A stretch of DNA of 15,897 nucleotides from an uncultured Lachnospiraceae bacterium (GCA_910577065.1 CAJTLD010000059.1:1037-16933); one strand, 5' to 3'; positions 6,747 through 14,172 are shown, counted from the stretch's first letter. A program made the numbers and translations. Notes: generated from the letters alone by a model not told the origin.

Positions 6747-7344
6747 AGAATTTAAAACTGCAATCGCAGGTATGAATACAAAAGAAGCATATGATTTTTA
6801 TAAATCCCATAAGAGAAAATATTGTTACAATACAGCCGAAACCAAACTGCATTTTCGAAAAATGAACCAGGAGAGATGCTCCTTTTGCACAAAACTGATA
6901 CAAGATTTTGACGACGCAATGACAGTTGAACACATTCAGCTAAAAAAAGATTATCCAAAGAAGATATTTCAATGGAGCAACCTACTATGCGCTTGTGCAA
7001 CATGCAATACCAAAAGAAGCGCACGCGCGCACGATCCTACAAAATATCTGGATCCTTCCAAAATAGAAAACATTGAAAACTACTTCTGTTTCTGGTTGGA
7101 TGGAATGATTACTGTAAACAAAACCTTAACAAAACAAGAACAGGCAAAAGCAGAATATATGATTCGGCTATACCAATTAAACCGAATAGGGCTTGTCTGC
7201 AAAAGGCGCGAATTTATGCGAGATCTGATATCAGACGACGTCTTTTATAACAAATTAAAAAAACTGGACAAGTCAAGCCAAAACATAATATTTTTATCTG
7301 TATTTACATATTATAGGAGGTGTAAAGAAGAAAATGGAGAGTAA
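6694..7344 (+). CDS. HNH endonuclease of a putative defence cassette (PtuB-like)
   Basis: A 216-residue zinc-stabilised HNH nuclease. Counting from ATG 6694, the first zinc knuckle is C62-S-F-C65. The catalytic pair is E79-H80 in TVEHIQL, N96 lies in WSNLLCAC, and the second knuckle is C101-A-T-C104 followed by N105 and KRS. This is the order expected for a beta-beta-alpha metal nuclease that cuts DNA. The rest is Lys-rich and may bind nucleic acid or the ATPase. A TTG at 6682 is in frame, but GGAG (6684-6687) sits 6 nt before ATG 6694 and 9 nt before ATG 6697, so 6694 is preferred. The gene overlaps the ATPase by 53 bp and the next gene by 11 bp, giving a translationally coupled set. By analogy with PtuB it would be the effector unleashed by the ATPase partner. 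The target, DNA or tRNA-like, cannot be told from sequence. Nuclease family firm, system assignment inferred. Confidence 0.85.
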   Translation: MMKLNRTYAPKALSKTNKEFKTAIAGMNTKEAYDFYKSHKRKYCYNTAETKLHFRKMNQERCSFCTKLIQDFDDAMTVEHIQLKKDYPKKIFQWSNLLCACATCNTKRSARAHDPTKYLDPSKIENIENYFCFWLDGMITVNKTLTKQEQAKAEYMIRLYQLNRIGLVCKRREFMRDLISDDVFYNKLKKLDKSSQNIIFLSVFTYYRRCKEENGE

Positions 7345-8983
7345 GGTGTTCACATTGGATCAGACCACAATCAAAAAACTTCTGACCATTTTTAAGCTTA
7401 TCATCCCGGATTTCCAAAGAAATTTTGTCTGGAAAAAATCCAAAAAAGAACAGCTGTTATCTTCCCTGTTCCGTGGGTTTCCCATCGGCGCAATCACGCT
7501 TTATGAAGATAAAAACGCCTACTATATTATTGACGGCCTGCAGCGGATCAACACGCTGAACCAATACCTTTCACGCCCGGGCTCTATTATATCATTTGAT
7601 CCATTTTACAAAAAGGTAGAAGCAGATATTCATTTGTTCTTAGAAACCAAACAATTAACAGATATAGAACCATTCTTAAAAAAACAGATTAAAACATGGT
7701 ACGGCAGACTAAGCCACCTATACGAATTTGAAAAAGTAAGCGTCCTATACACCGTATTAAAAAATAGCGACGCAAAAACTGCAAAAGCATTTGAAAATCT
7801 GGAACTGGTTGAAGAACTTTTAGAAATCCTGAAAGCCAAGATTGAAATCGCTTATGACGATATCGCCCTGATTATTTACCGGGGCAGCAAGGATGATCTG
7901 CCCGAACTATTTAAAAACATAAATACCGGAAGCGTAGCCCTGTCGCAATATGAGATCCTGCAATCCGTCTGGAACAGCTATCTTTTAGACAAAAGTCTTG
8001 TTTCAAAAACCTGCGACGCATTTTACCGAGAACTGGAATTAATCCGAAACGATTATGAAATAGACGCTGTAAAAGAATCCGGTATATTCGATATCTTTAA
8101 AAATATTGCAGGGTTAAACCACGTTATCTGCTGCCAAGAAGAATGTGACATTATTTTCCGGTTCGCAGGATTTAAAAAACTGTCAAAGCCTATAAGCTTC
8201 AAAAAAGGAATCACAAAATATTACGAAAACGACAGTATAGCCTTTGAAATATATTCCATGCTTTTATGCAACGTACCAAACCAGATTGTAAAAGCAATCG
8301 ATTCCGTTTACCGGCATAATAATAATGAAAGTATCAGCCACTTTATCGAACAGCTCAACAATATCATTATAGAAGCCGTCGAAATTGCCATAAGGGAACT
8401 GAAAAAAAAGAATACGGATTTATTAGAAAGCAAATACCACTCCTTTTATATCCTTGCCGGCATTATCTATTCCAGGTACGATATTAACGTCCAGAACCTG
8501 ACGGTAAAACAGACTGGGCTTAACGCAGAAATATATCACACATGTATGGACATTGAACACCATAAAAAAAACAAATGGTTTGTAGACGAAAACCGTCAGG
8601 TGGGATTCCTCAATATCAAAATTGAAAACCTGCTGGAACTAAAGCTGGCTCCTTCTCTCCAATCGGACCAGAAAAAACGCGCGCCTCTAGAAATAAAAAT
8701 TGAAGACAACATCATAAGCGCCCATACCGTAAAAGAATTTTATCAAAAAATCTTTGAACATTTAGATGACAAATTTGACCTGCACGGCAACATACCTTAC
8801 GCAACCGGCAGGAAACGTTATCTGATCAACTGGACAAAGTATCACATTAACGGCGACCGCTTTATTTCACCGGTTAAAGTCAGAGATTACTATATTGAAA
8901 CGCATAAAAGCAGAAGCGGGGCATTGCGTGATATATACAATTATATAAAAAGTATCGGCGTTGACGTCAGCTATACCGACTAA
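7334..8983 (+). CDS. DUF262 (GmrS-like) protein of a putative defence cassette
   Basis: A 549-residue protein with an N-terminal DUF262 domain, the ParB/sulfiredoxin-like fold found in GmrSD type IV restriction enzymes and other phage-defence proteins. The diagnostic elements are IPDFQRNFVW (24-33), then IIDGLQRINTL (65-75), a variant of the DGQQR nucleotide-binding motif. LPELFKNINTGSVALSQYE lies around 189-207, the second conserved block. No DUF1524/HNH domain is fused at the C-terminus, unlike full GmrSD; the HNH function is supplied by the separate gene upstream. The last 90 or so residues form a distinct module with ISPVKVRDYYIETHKS near 511-526, of a type I believe recurs in restriction-like proteins but cannot name. 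ATG 7334 has AGGAGG at 7315-7320, a longish spacing, and lies inside the HNH gene by 11 bp. DUF262 proteins are thought to use nucleotide hydrolysis to license or regulate a nuclease, so a switch or sensor role is likely here. Confidence 0.82.
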   Translation: MESKVFTLDQTTIKKLLTIFKLIIPDFQRNFVWKKSKKEQLLSSLFRGFPIGAITLYEDKNAYYIIDGLQRINTLNQYLSRPGSIISFDPFYKKVEADIHLFLETKQLTDIEPFLKKQIKTWYGRLSHLYEFEKVSVLYTVLKNSDAKTAKAFENLELVEELLEILKAKIEIAYDDIALIIYRGSKDDLPELFKNINTGSVALSQYEILQSVWNSYLLDKSLVSKTCDAFYRELELIRNDYEIDAVKESGIFDIFKNIAGLNHVICCQEECDIIFRFAGFKKLSKPISFKKGITKYYENDSIAFEIYSMLLCNVPNQIVKAIDSVYRHNNNESISHFIEQLNNIIIEAVEIAIRELKKKNTDLLESKYHSFYILAGIIYSRYDINVQNLTVKQTGLNAEIYHTCMDIEHHKKNKWFVDENRQVGFLNIKIENLLELKLAPSLQSDQKKRAPLEIKIEDNIISAHTVKEFYQKIFEHLDDKFDLHGNIPYATGRKRYLINWTKYHINGDRFISPVKVRDYYIETHKSRSGALRDIYNYIKSIGVDVSYTD

Positions 8984-8994
8984 GCCAAATTATT

Positions 8995-9726
8995 TTAAAA
9001 TACAATCCCCAGCATCGTAAGCCCGCAGGCCGGGGCGGTCGGCCCCGCCGCCGCCCGCTCCCTCAGCTCCAAAATATCCTTTACCTGCTCCGGCGCGATC
9101 ATTCCGCTTCCGACCTGAATCAGCGTTCCGGCAATAATCCGCACCATATTATACAAAAACCCGTTCCCGCAGATCCGGATCGAAATCACATCTCCCGCCT
9201 TGTCCACATCCAGCGTATAAACCGTGCGCACCGTCGTTTCCGCACAGGTATGCACCGAACAAAAGCTCCGAAAATCATGTTCTCCCACCAGATACAAAGC
9301 AGCCTGCCTCATCCGCTCCACATCCAAATCATAATAATAAAAATACGTATCATACCGCCTAAGCGGATCGCGGAACCTGCGGTTCAAAATCCGGTACTCA
9401 TAAGTCTTCCTGCTCTCACAGCGTCTCGGATGAAAATCCGCCGCCACCTCCTTCGACTCCTGCACCACAATATCCAAAGGAAGCCTCTGGTTTAACGCAT
9501 ACGAAATCTTCTCCGCAGGAATCCGCGTATCCGTATCAAACACCGCCACATTCCCCATAGAATGCACCCCCGCATCCGTCCTGCTCGCCCCGGTCACCGC
9601 AATCGGCTCCCCCAGCAAATCAGAAAGAGCCTGGTTTAAAACAGACTCAATCGTAATCCCGTTCGGCTGCACCTGCCAGCCATGATAATTGGTACCCTCG
9701 TAAGCCACAGTCAGACATACCCGCAT
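8995..9726 (-). CDS. truA: tRNA pseudouridine(38-40) synthase TruA
   Basis: Converts uridines 38-40 of the tRNA anticodon stem-loop to pseudouridine in the cytoplasm. The 243 residues from ATG 9726 equal the usual family length. LTVAYEGTNYHGWQVQ opens the protein, and the catalytic Asp51 is in GASRTDAGVHS (46-56). The second half has FRSFCS, a YEYRILNR strand and GFLYNMVRIIAGTL near the C-terminus. A longer frame reaches back to 9831, but the family homology begins at MRVCLTV and a GAGGAGG site sits 6 nt before 9726. In many Firmicutes truA follows ecfA1-ecfA2-ecfT, and the same order is kept here, with a palindromic element inserted in front. The stop codon is 11 bp from the convergent DUF262 gene, leaving no room for a terminator, so its transcript should run antisense into the cassette. 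Confidence 0.95.
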   Translation of the reverse strand: MRVCLTVAYEGTNYHGWQVQPNGITIESVLNQALSDLLGEPIAVTGASRTDAGVHSMGNVAVFDTDTRIPAEKISYALNQRLPLDIVVQESKEVAADFHPRRCESRKTYEYRILNRRFRDPLRRYDTYFYYYDLDVERMRQAALYLVGEHDFRSFCSVHTCAETTVRTVYTLDVDKAGDVISIRICGNGFLYNMVRIIAGTLIQVGSGMIAPEQVKDILELRERAAAGPTAPACGLTMLGIVF

Positions 9727-9768
9727 AAAATTCCTCCTCATAATATCGCAGCACACACCTGTCCGTTC

Positions 9769-9931
9769 TGAAAGATTCCCGATAACGTAGCCAGGAGGAG
9801 GCTGCGGCAGAGGGGAATGGATTCCGGGCATTGTGATTGGATTTAGAACTTCTTAATCCATAAACACCGCCCGAAAGACATTCCCCTCTGCCACAGACTC
9901 CTCCTGGCGGCGCATCGCCAAAAATCTTTCA
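9769..9931. repeat. 163-bp long imperfect palindrome between ecfT and truA
   Basis: The outer 9-bp ends are TGAAAGATT (9769-9777) and AATCTTTCA (9923-9931). The core arms are 29 bp each (9791-9819 and 9879-9907) and pair with only two mismatches. A weaker inner pairing brings the two sides together around a loop near 9846-9853. The whole element can fold into one long hairpin in either strand's RNA. It starts 2 bp after the ecfT stop and ends 42 bp before the truA ATG. No target-site duplication and no T-tract are seen. A MITE-like or other interspersed palindromic repeat fits better than a simple terminator. Confidence 0.8.
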
Positions 9932-9933
9932 CC

Positions 9934-10740
9934 TCATCCCCCAAACACCCTCCACAAAACAATTCCTCCAAAGTACACCGCCAAAACCAAATACCCCTTA
10001 AAATCTTCCTTCCGATACCGAAGCGGCTTCATCTTCGTCCTCCCCGCTCCGCCCATATAACACCGCGCCTCCATCGCCATCGCCAGATCATCCGCGCGCC
10101 GGAACGCGCTCACAAACAACGGCACTAAAAGCGGAACCATCGCTTTCGTGCGCTTCACCAGATTCCCGTTCTCAAAATCCGCCCCGCGCGCCGTCTGCGC
10201 CTTCATAATAATATCCGTTTCTTCAATCAGAATCGGAATAAACCGAAGCGCAATCGACATAATCATCGCAATCGAATGCACCGGCACCTTCACCTTAGAC
10301 AGCGGCATCAGCGCTTTTTCCAGCCCGTCCGTAAGCTGGTTGGGCGTAGTCGTCAGCGTCATTACCGACGTCCCCACAATCAGATAAATCAGCCGCACCA
10401 GCATAAACCCAGCATTCTTGACGCCCTCTAACGTTATCTTCAAAATCCCATACGAAAACAGCACGCGATCCCCCGGCGTTAAAAACAGATTAAACAGCGC
10501 CGTAACCACCATCAAAACCAGAATCGCCTTCAGCCCTTTCACCATATAAGAAAACGGCACCTTCGAGCTGCGTATCACACAGACCAAAAATACGGTTACC
10601 ACCGCAAACCCCACCACGTCCCGAAACAGAAACAGCGATAAAATATAAACAAACGTGCCAAACAGCTTCACACGCGGATCAAGCCTGTGGATGGGGGAAT
10701 CCGCCGGATAATACTGTCCCAGTGTAATCTCTCTAAACAT
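9934..10740 (-). CDS. ecfT: ECF transporter transmembrane component EcfT
   Basis: The T-component of the energy-coupling factor vitamin and metal importers, which links the two ATPases to exchangeable S-components in the cell membrane. It has 268 residues, typical length. The start FREITLGQYYPADSPIHRLDPRVK is characteristic of EcfT. Hydrophobic segments follow at about 25-57, 65-86 and 106-130. The coupling helices carry the two Ala-Arg motifs: ARG at 184-186 (QTARGADFENG) and ARC at 225-227 (MEARCYMGG), which dock into the ATPase grooves. A last membrane helix lies near 249-265. ATG 10740 is preceded by a GAAGGAAGG site, 12 bp after the ecfA2 stop. As a group II module it probably serves several S-components encoded elsewhere, since none is in the window. 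Confidence 0.94.
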   Translation of the reverse strand: MFREITLGQYYPADSPIHRLDPRVKLFGTFVYILSLFLFRDVVGFAVVTVFLVCVIRSSKVPFSYMVKGLKAILVLMVVTALFNLFLTPGDRVLFSYGILKITLEGVKNAGFMLVRLIYLIVGTSVMTLTTTPNQLTDGLEKALMPLSKVKVPVHSIAMIMSIALRFIPILIEETDIIMKAQTARGADFENGNLVKRTKAMVPLLVPLFVSAFRRADDLAMAMEARCYMGGAGRTKMKPLRYRKEDFKGYLVLAVYFGGIVLWRVFGG

Positions 10741-10752
10741 AAGCCCTTCCTT

Positions 10753-11598
10753 CTATCTGAATGCCTTAAGGATGCTTTCCATTGCCTCCTCTACCGTCGT
10801 TGCCGCGCTGTTTACCGGAAGTCCCTGCTCTTTTAGCTCATGCATCAGATACGTAACCTGCGGCGCCGCAAGCCCGACCGCTTCCAGCTCCTTATAGTGC
10901 AAAAACACCTCGCCCGGCGTCCCGTCGTACATGATTTCCCCGTCGTTCATCACAATCATGCGCTCCACGTACTTTGCCACGTCCTCCATGCTGTGCGACA
11001 CCAAAACCACCGTCATGTTCCGTTCTTTATGCATCGCTGCAATCAGATCCAGTATTTCGTCCCGCCCCTTCGGGTCAAGCCCCGCCGTCGGTTCGTCCAG
11101 AATCAGCATCTTCGGCTTCATCGCCAGAACGCCCGCAATCGCCACGCGGCGTTTCTGCCCGCCGGAAAGGTCAAACGGCGACTGGTAATAAAGCTTCTCC
11201 GACATCCCGACGCTGCGCAGCGCCTCAAACGCCCGCAGGCCCGCTTCGTTTTTGGAAAGCCCCTGGTTGATCGGGCCAAAGCACACGTCGTCAAAAATCG
11301 TCGTTTCAAACAGCTGGTGCTCCGGATACTGAAACACCAGGCCCACCTGGGTGCGAAGCTCCCTTTTGTCGTAATCTTCCTCGTAAATATCCCGGCCGTT
11401 AAAATAAATCCCTCCCGACGTCGCCTTAATAAGCCCGTTAAAATGCTGGATTAGCGTCGATTTGCCCGAGCCGGTATGCCCGATAATGCCGATAAACTCC
11501 CCGTCCTCCAGTTTTAAGTTGATATTTTTTAACGCCCAGCGCTCATACGCCGTCCCTTCGCTGTACACATAGCTTACTTTATCTAAAATCAATGACAT
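10753..11598 (-). CDS. ecfA2: ECF transporter ATPase EcfA2
   Basis: One of the two ABC ATPases that power ECF-type uptake of vitamins or cofactors, 281 residues. Walker A is GHTGSGKST (40-48), the Q-loop Gln90 is in LVFQYPEHQLFE, the signature is LSGGQ (144-148) in LSGGQKRR, Walker B is LILDEPTAGLDP (165-176), and the switch histidine is His202. The AGLDP form and YPEHQLF are the EcfA2 type, whereas the preceding gene has AMLDP and NPDNQI. Its ATG at 11598 overlaps the last base of the ecfA1 stop (TAATG), a sign of translational coupling and stoichiometric production. The C-terminal region (about 225-281) is the dimerisation part seen in ECF ATPases. EcfT follows 12 bp downstream. Confidence 0.95.
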   Translation of the reverse strand: MSLILDKVSYVYSEGTAYERWALKNINLKLEDGEFIGIIGHTGSGKSTLIQHFNGLIKATSGGIYFNGRDIYEEDYDKRELRTQVGLVFQYPEHQLFETTIFDDVCFGPINQGLSKNEAGLRAFEALRSVGMSEKLYYQSPFDLSGGQKRRVAIAGVLAMKPKMLILDEPTAGLDPKGRDEILDLIAAMHKERNMTVVLVSHSMEDVAKYVERMIVMNDGEIMYDGTPGEVFLHYKELEAVGLAAPQVTYLMHELKEQGLPVNSAATTVEEAMESILKAFR

Positions 11599-12461
11599 TA
11601 TTTCTTGCTCCCATATAGCTGTACCAGTTCGCCCGTCAGTTCTTCCCTTGTCAGTATCCCCCTGGAAACGGACAGCCCCGCTTCCCGCAGCTTATGCGCC
11701 AAAAGCGTAATCTGCGGCACGTCCAGACGGTATTTTTTCAACTTGTCCACCTTGGAAAAAATCTCCTTCGGCGTCCCCTGCATCACGATTTTGCCCTGAT
11801 CCATCACATATACAAAATCGGCGTCCACGACCTCTTCCATATAATGCGTAATCAAAAGAACCGTCACGCCCTTTTTTTTGTTCAGGGCATGGACGGCGTT
11901 TAACACTTCCTTCCTGCCGTTCGGGTCAAGCATGGCGGTCGGCTCGTCCAGCACAATGCACTTTGGCTCCATCGCCATTACGCCCGCAATCGCCACGCGC
12001 TGCTTCTGCCCGCCGGAAAGCCGGTTCGGGGAATGGCTGCGGTAATGCAGCATGCCGACCGATTTTAGGCTTTCCTCGACACGCGTCCAGATTTCATCCG
12101 TCGGCACGCCGATATTTTCCGGGCCGAACCCCACATCCTCTTCGACAACGCTTGCAATAATCTGGTTGTCCGGATTCTGGAACACCATGCCCGCCGAACG
12201 CCGGATATCGTAGGTATGCTTCCCGTCGGACGTATCCATCCCGTCCACAAACAGGGTTCCTTCCCCCGGCACAAGCAACGCGTTGATATGCTTTGCAAGC
12301 GTCGACTTGCCCGATCCGTTATGCCCCAGAACAGCGATAAACGAACCGGGCTGCACGTCCAGATCAATATGGTCTAAGGCGGTCTGGATGGATTCCACAT
12401 TTCCTTCCTCGTCCCGCCTGATGTATTCGTGTACTAACCTGTCTGCTTTGATGATCTCCAT
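11598..12461 (-). CDS. ecfA1: ECF transporter ATPase EcfA1
   Basis: The first ABC ATPase of the ECF module, 287 residues from the chosen start. Walker A is GHNGSGKST (46-54), Q-loop Gln95 in VFQNPDNQIIAS, signature LSGGQ (148-152) in LSGGQKQR, Walker B IVLDEPTAMLDP (169-180), and His206. The NPDNQI and AMLDP forms are typical of EcfA1. The frame is open further back to 12524, but that part lies inside trmL and has no homology. ATG 12461, with ACAGGAG about 8 nt upstream, is therefore chosen. The start lies one base after the trmL stop, so it is within the same operon. The usual upstream neighbour in many Firmicutes is the ribosomal protein gene rplQ; here it is trmL instead. Confidence 0.94.
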   Translation of the reverse strand: MEIIKADRLVHEYIRRDEEGNVESIQTALDHIDLDVQPGSFIAVLGHNGSGKSTLAKHINALLVPGEGTLFVDGMDTSDGKHTYDIRRSAGMVFQNPDNQIIASVVEEDVGFGPENIGVPTDEIWTRVEESLKSVGMLHYRSHSPNRLSGGQKQRVAIAGVMAMEPKCIVLDEPTAMLDPNGRKEVLNAVHALNKKKGVTVLLITHYMEEVVDADFVYVMDQGKIVMQGTPKEIFSKVDKLKKYRLDVPQITLLAHKLREAGLSVSRGILTREELTGELVQLYGSKK

Positions 12462-12462
12462 A

Positions 12463-12975
12463 TTATGTCTCCTGTTCCTCCCAGTGCAGACGGTGCAGCA
12501 CGCCTTCTGTCTGCATATCCGCAAACCCGTTCTGGCGCAGCGCCTCGTAAAGCAAAATGGCCGCCGAATTGGACAGGTTCAAAGAGCGCGTCCTGCCCAC
12601 CATCGGAATCCGCACGCAGCGATCCGGGCGCTCCACTAAAATCTCCTCCGGAATCCCCGCGCTCTCCTTGCCGAACACCAGATAACAGTCCGGCCCGTAA
12701 GCCGCCTGCGTATAAACCTGCCTGGCCTTTGTCGTTGCAAAATAAAGCTGCGCCCCGGGATTTTTTTCCAGAAAATCCGCCCAGTTTATATAACGCGACA
12801 CATCCAGCTTGTGCCAGTAATCCATTCCGGCGCGCCGCAGTTCCTTTTCCCCCAGCCGAAATCCCAGCGGCTCAATCAGATGCAGCCTTGTGCCCGTCGC
12901 CGCGCACGTCCGTCCGATATTGCCGGTATTTGCCGGAATCTCCGGCTCATATAATACAATATTCATTCTGTTCAC
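12463..12975 (-). CDS. trmL: tRNA (cytidine/uridine-34 2'-O-)-methyltransferase TrmL
   Basis: A SPOUT-class methyltransferase of 170 residues that methylates the 2'-O of the wobble base 34 in certain leucine tRNAs, using S-adenosylmethionine through the trefoil knot. The family blocks are clear: NIVLYEPEIPANTGNIGRT (5-23), HLIEPLGF (32-39), LVFGKESAGIP (99-109), and IPM-GRTRSLNLSNSAAI (123-140), which forms the knot. Single-domain length and YEPEIP identify the TrmL (YibK) group and not TrmH. GTG 12975 has AAAGGA 6 nt upstream, whereas ATG 12966 has GGTGA 5 nt upstream; both are plausible and differ by three residues. Together with truA this gives the operon two anticodon-loop modification enzymes. 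It lies 27 bp after the aminotransferase stop. Confidence 0.93.
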   Translation of the reverse strand: MNRMNIVLYEPEIPANTGNIGRTCAATGTRLHLIEPLGFRLGEKELRRAGMDYWHKLDVSRYINWADFLEKNPGAQLYFATTKARQVYTQAAYGPDCYLVFGKESAGIPEEILVERPDRCVRIPMVGRTRSLNLSNSAAILLYEALRQNGFADMQTEGVLHRLHWEEQET

Positions 12976-13002
12976 CGCATGTCCTTTTCAAGCAAAATAC
13001 AT

Positions 13003-14172
13003 TCAGACACATTCCAGGCGGCGGACAAAGCGTTCGATATGCTCCGCCGCTTTTTTCAGATCCGAAAGGGACGACGCGTACGACACGCGGACAAACCCTT
13101 CGCCGCCCGCGCCAAAAGCCGTCCCCGGCACAACCGCCACCTTTTCACACTCCAGCAGCCGTTCGGCAAACTCCTCCGACGTCATGCCGAACTTTTTGAT
13201 ACAGGGAAACATATAAAACGCCCCGTACGGCTCAAAGCAGGGAATCCCCATTTCCCGAAACCGGTGCAGAAGGTAGCGCCTTCTCGCATCATACTCGTTC
13301 CGCATCTTTTCCACGTCCGCGTCCCCGTTTCTAAGCGCCTCCACCGCCGCATACTGGCTCGTCGTCGGCGCGCACATAATCGCATACTGATGGATTTTCA
13401 GCATCTGCTCCAGAATCAGCTGCGGCCCGCACGCATACCCCAGCCGCCAGCCCGTCATTGCATACGCTTTAGAAAACCCGTTGATTAAAATCGTCCGCTC
13501 CCGCATCCCGGGCAGAGAGGCAATCGTCACATGCGCTTCCTCCCCATATGTAAGTTCCGCATAGATTTCATCGCTTAAGAGGTACAAATCATGCTCCAGC
13601 ACAACTTTTGCGATCTCCTCCAAATCCTCCCGCCGCATAATCGATCCGGTCGGGTTGTTCGGAAACGGCAGCACCAAAAGTTTGGACTTTGGCGTAATTG
13701 CCGCCCGAAGTTCTTCTGCCGTAAGCCTAAATTCATGTTCGGCCTTCAGCTCAATCACTGCCGGAACGCCGCCCGCAAGCGCCGCGCACGGCAGATACGA
13801 CACAAAGCTCGGCTGCGGAATCAATACCTCGTCGCCCGGATCAAGCATCGCGCGCATGGCAAGATCAATCGCTTCGCTGCCGCCTACCGTGACGATAATT
13901 TCATGATCCGGATCGTAGGACACGCTGCATTTGCGTTCCAGGTAACGTGAAATTTCCGTTTTCAGTTCCTTAAGCCCTGCGTTCGAGGTATAAAACGTCC
14001 TGCCTTTTTCCAGGGAATAAATGCCCTCGTCCCGGATATGCCACGGCGTATCGAAATCCGGCTCGCCTACGCCAAGCGAAATCGCGTCGTCCATTTCGTT
14101 GACGATATCAAAAAATTTCCGGATGCCGGAAGGCTGTATCCCTACGATGGTTTTTGACAATGGATTTCTCAT
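13003..14172 (-). CDS. PLP-dependent class I/II aminotransferase
   Basis: A fold-type I aminotransferase of 389 residues, normal for the aspartate aminotransferase superfamily. Key residues visible: SLGVGEPDFDTP near 32-43, PNNPTG (171-176) with the PLP-ring-binding Asn173, SDEIYAELTYG (200-210) with Asp201 and Tyr204, the Schiff-base Lys235 in FSKAYAMTGWRLGY with Arg243, and a C-terminal FVRVSYA holding the carboxylate-binding Arg. It resembles the PatA/AspC-like subgroup that pairs with Lrp-type regulators. Its ATG overlaps the regulator stop codon by 4 bp (ATGA), so the two are co-translated. The amino-donor and acceptor cannot be assigned; aspartate, aromatic or N-acetyl-LL-diaminopimelate substrates remain possible. 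Confidence 0.9.
   Translation of the reverse strand: MRNPLSKTIVGIQPSGIRKFFDIVNEMDDAISLGVGEPDFDTPWHIRDEGIYSLEKGRTFYTSNAGLKELKTEISRYLERKCSVSYDPDHEIIVTVGGSEAIDLAMRAMLDPGDEVLIPQPSFVSYLPCAALAGGVPAVIELKAEHEFRLTAEELRAAITPKSKLLVLPFPNNPTGSIMRREDLEEIAKVVLEHDLYLLSDEIYAELTYGEEAHVTIASLPGMRERTILINGFSKAYAMTGWRLGYACGPQLILEQMLKIHQYAIMCAPTTSQYAAVEALRNGDADVEKMRNEYDARRRYLLHRFREMGIPCFEPYGAFYMFPCIKKFGMTSEEFAERLLECEKVAVVPGTAFGAGGEGFVRVSYASSLSDLKKAAEHIERFVRRLECV

Noticed and set aside
5652..9000. Similar A+T-rich 14-mers at 5652-5665 and near 8987-9000 as a possible target-site duplication of the cassette
   Set aside because: They agree at 12 of 14 positions but are made only of A and T, and the second lies within the truA stop codon region. 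Chance similarity is likely.
9727..9831. N-terminal extension of truA
   Set aside because: The added 35 residues are encoded by the left part of the palindrome and its flank and have no TruA homology. The GAGGAGG site supports ATG 9726.
9769..9931. The palindrome as a simple intrinsic terminator of ecfT
   Set aside because: It is far too long, is not followed by a T-tract in either direction, and lies within a block that is normally co-transcribed.
12462..12524. N-terminal extension of ecfA1
   Set aside because: The extra residues (MRICRQKACC...) overlap trmL in another frame and lie before the normal family start MEIIKADRLV, which has its own binding site.
12465..13199. A 244-codon plus-strand open frame
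   Set aside because: Pro/Ser/Ala/Arg-rich and antisense to trmL and the aminotransferase, both of which have firm motifs; no supporting binding site.
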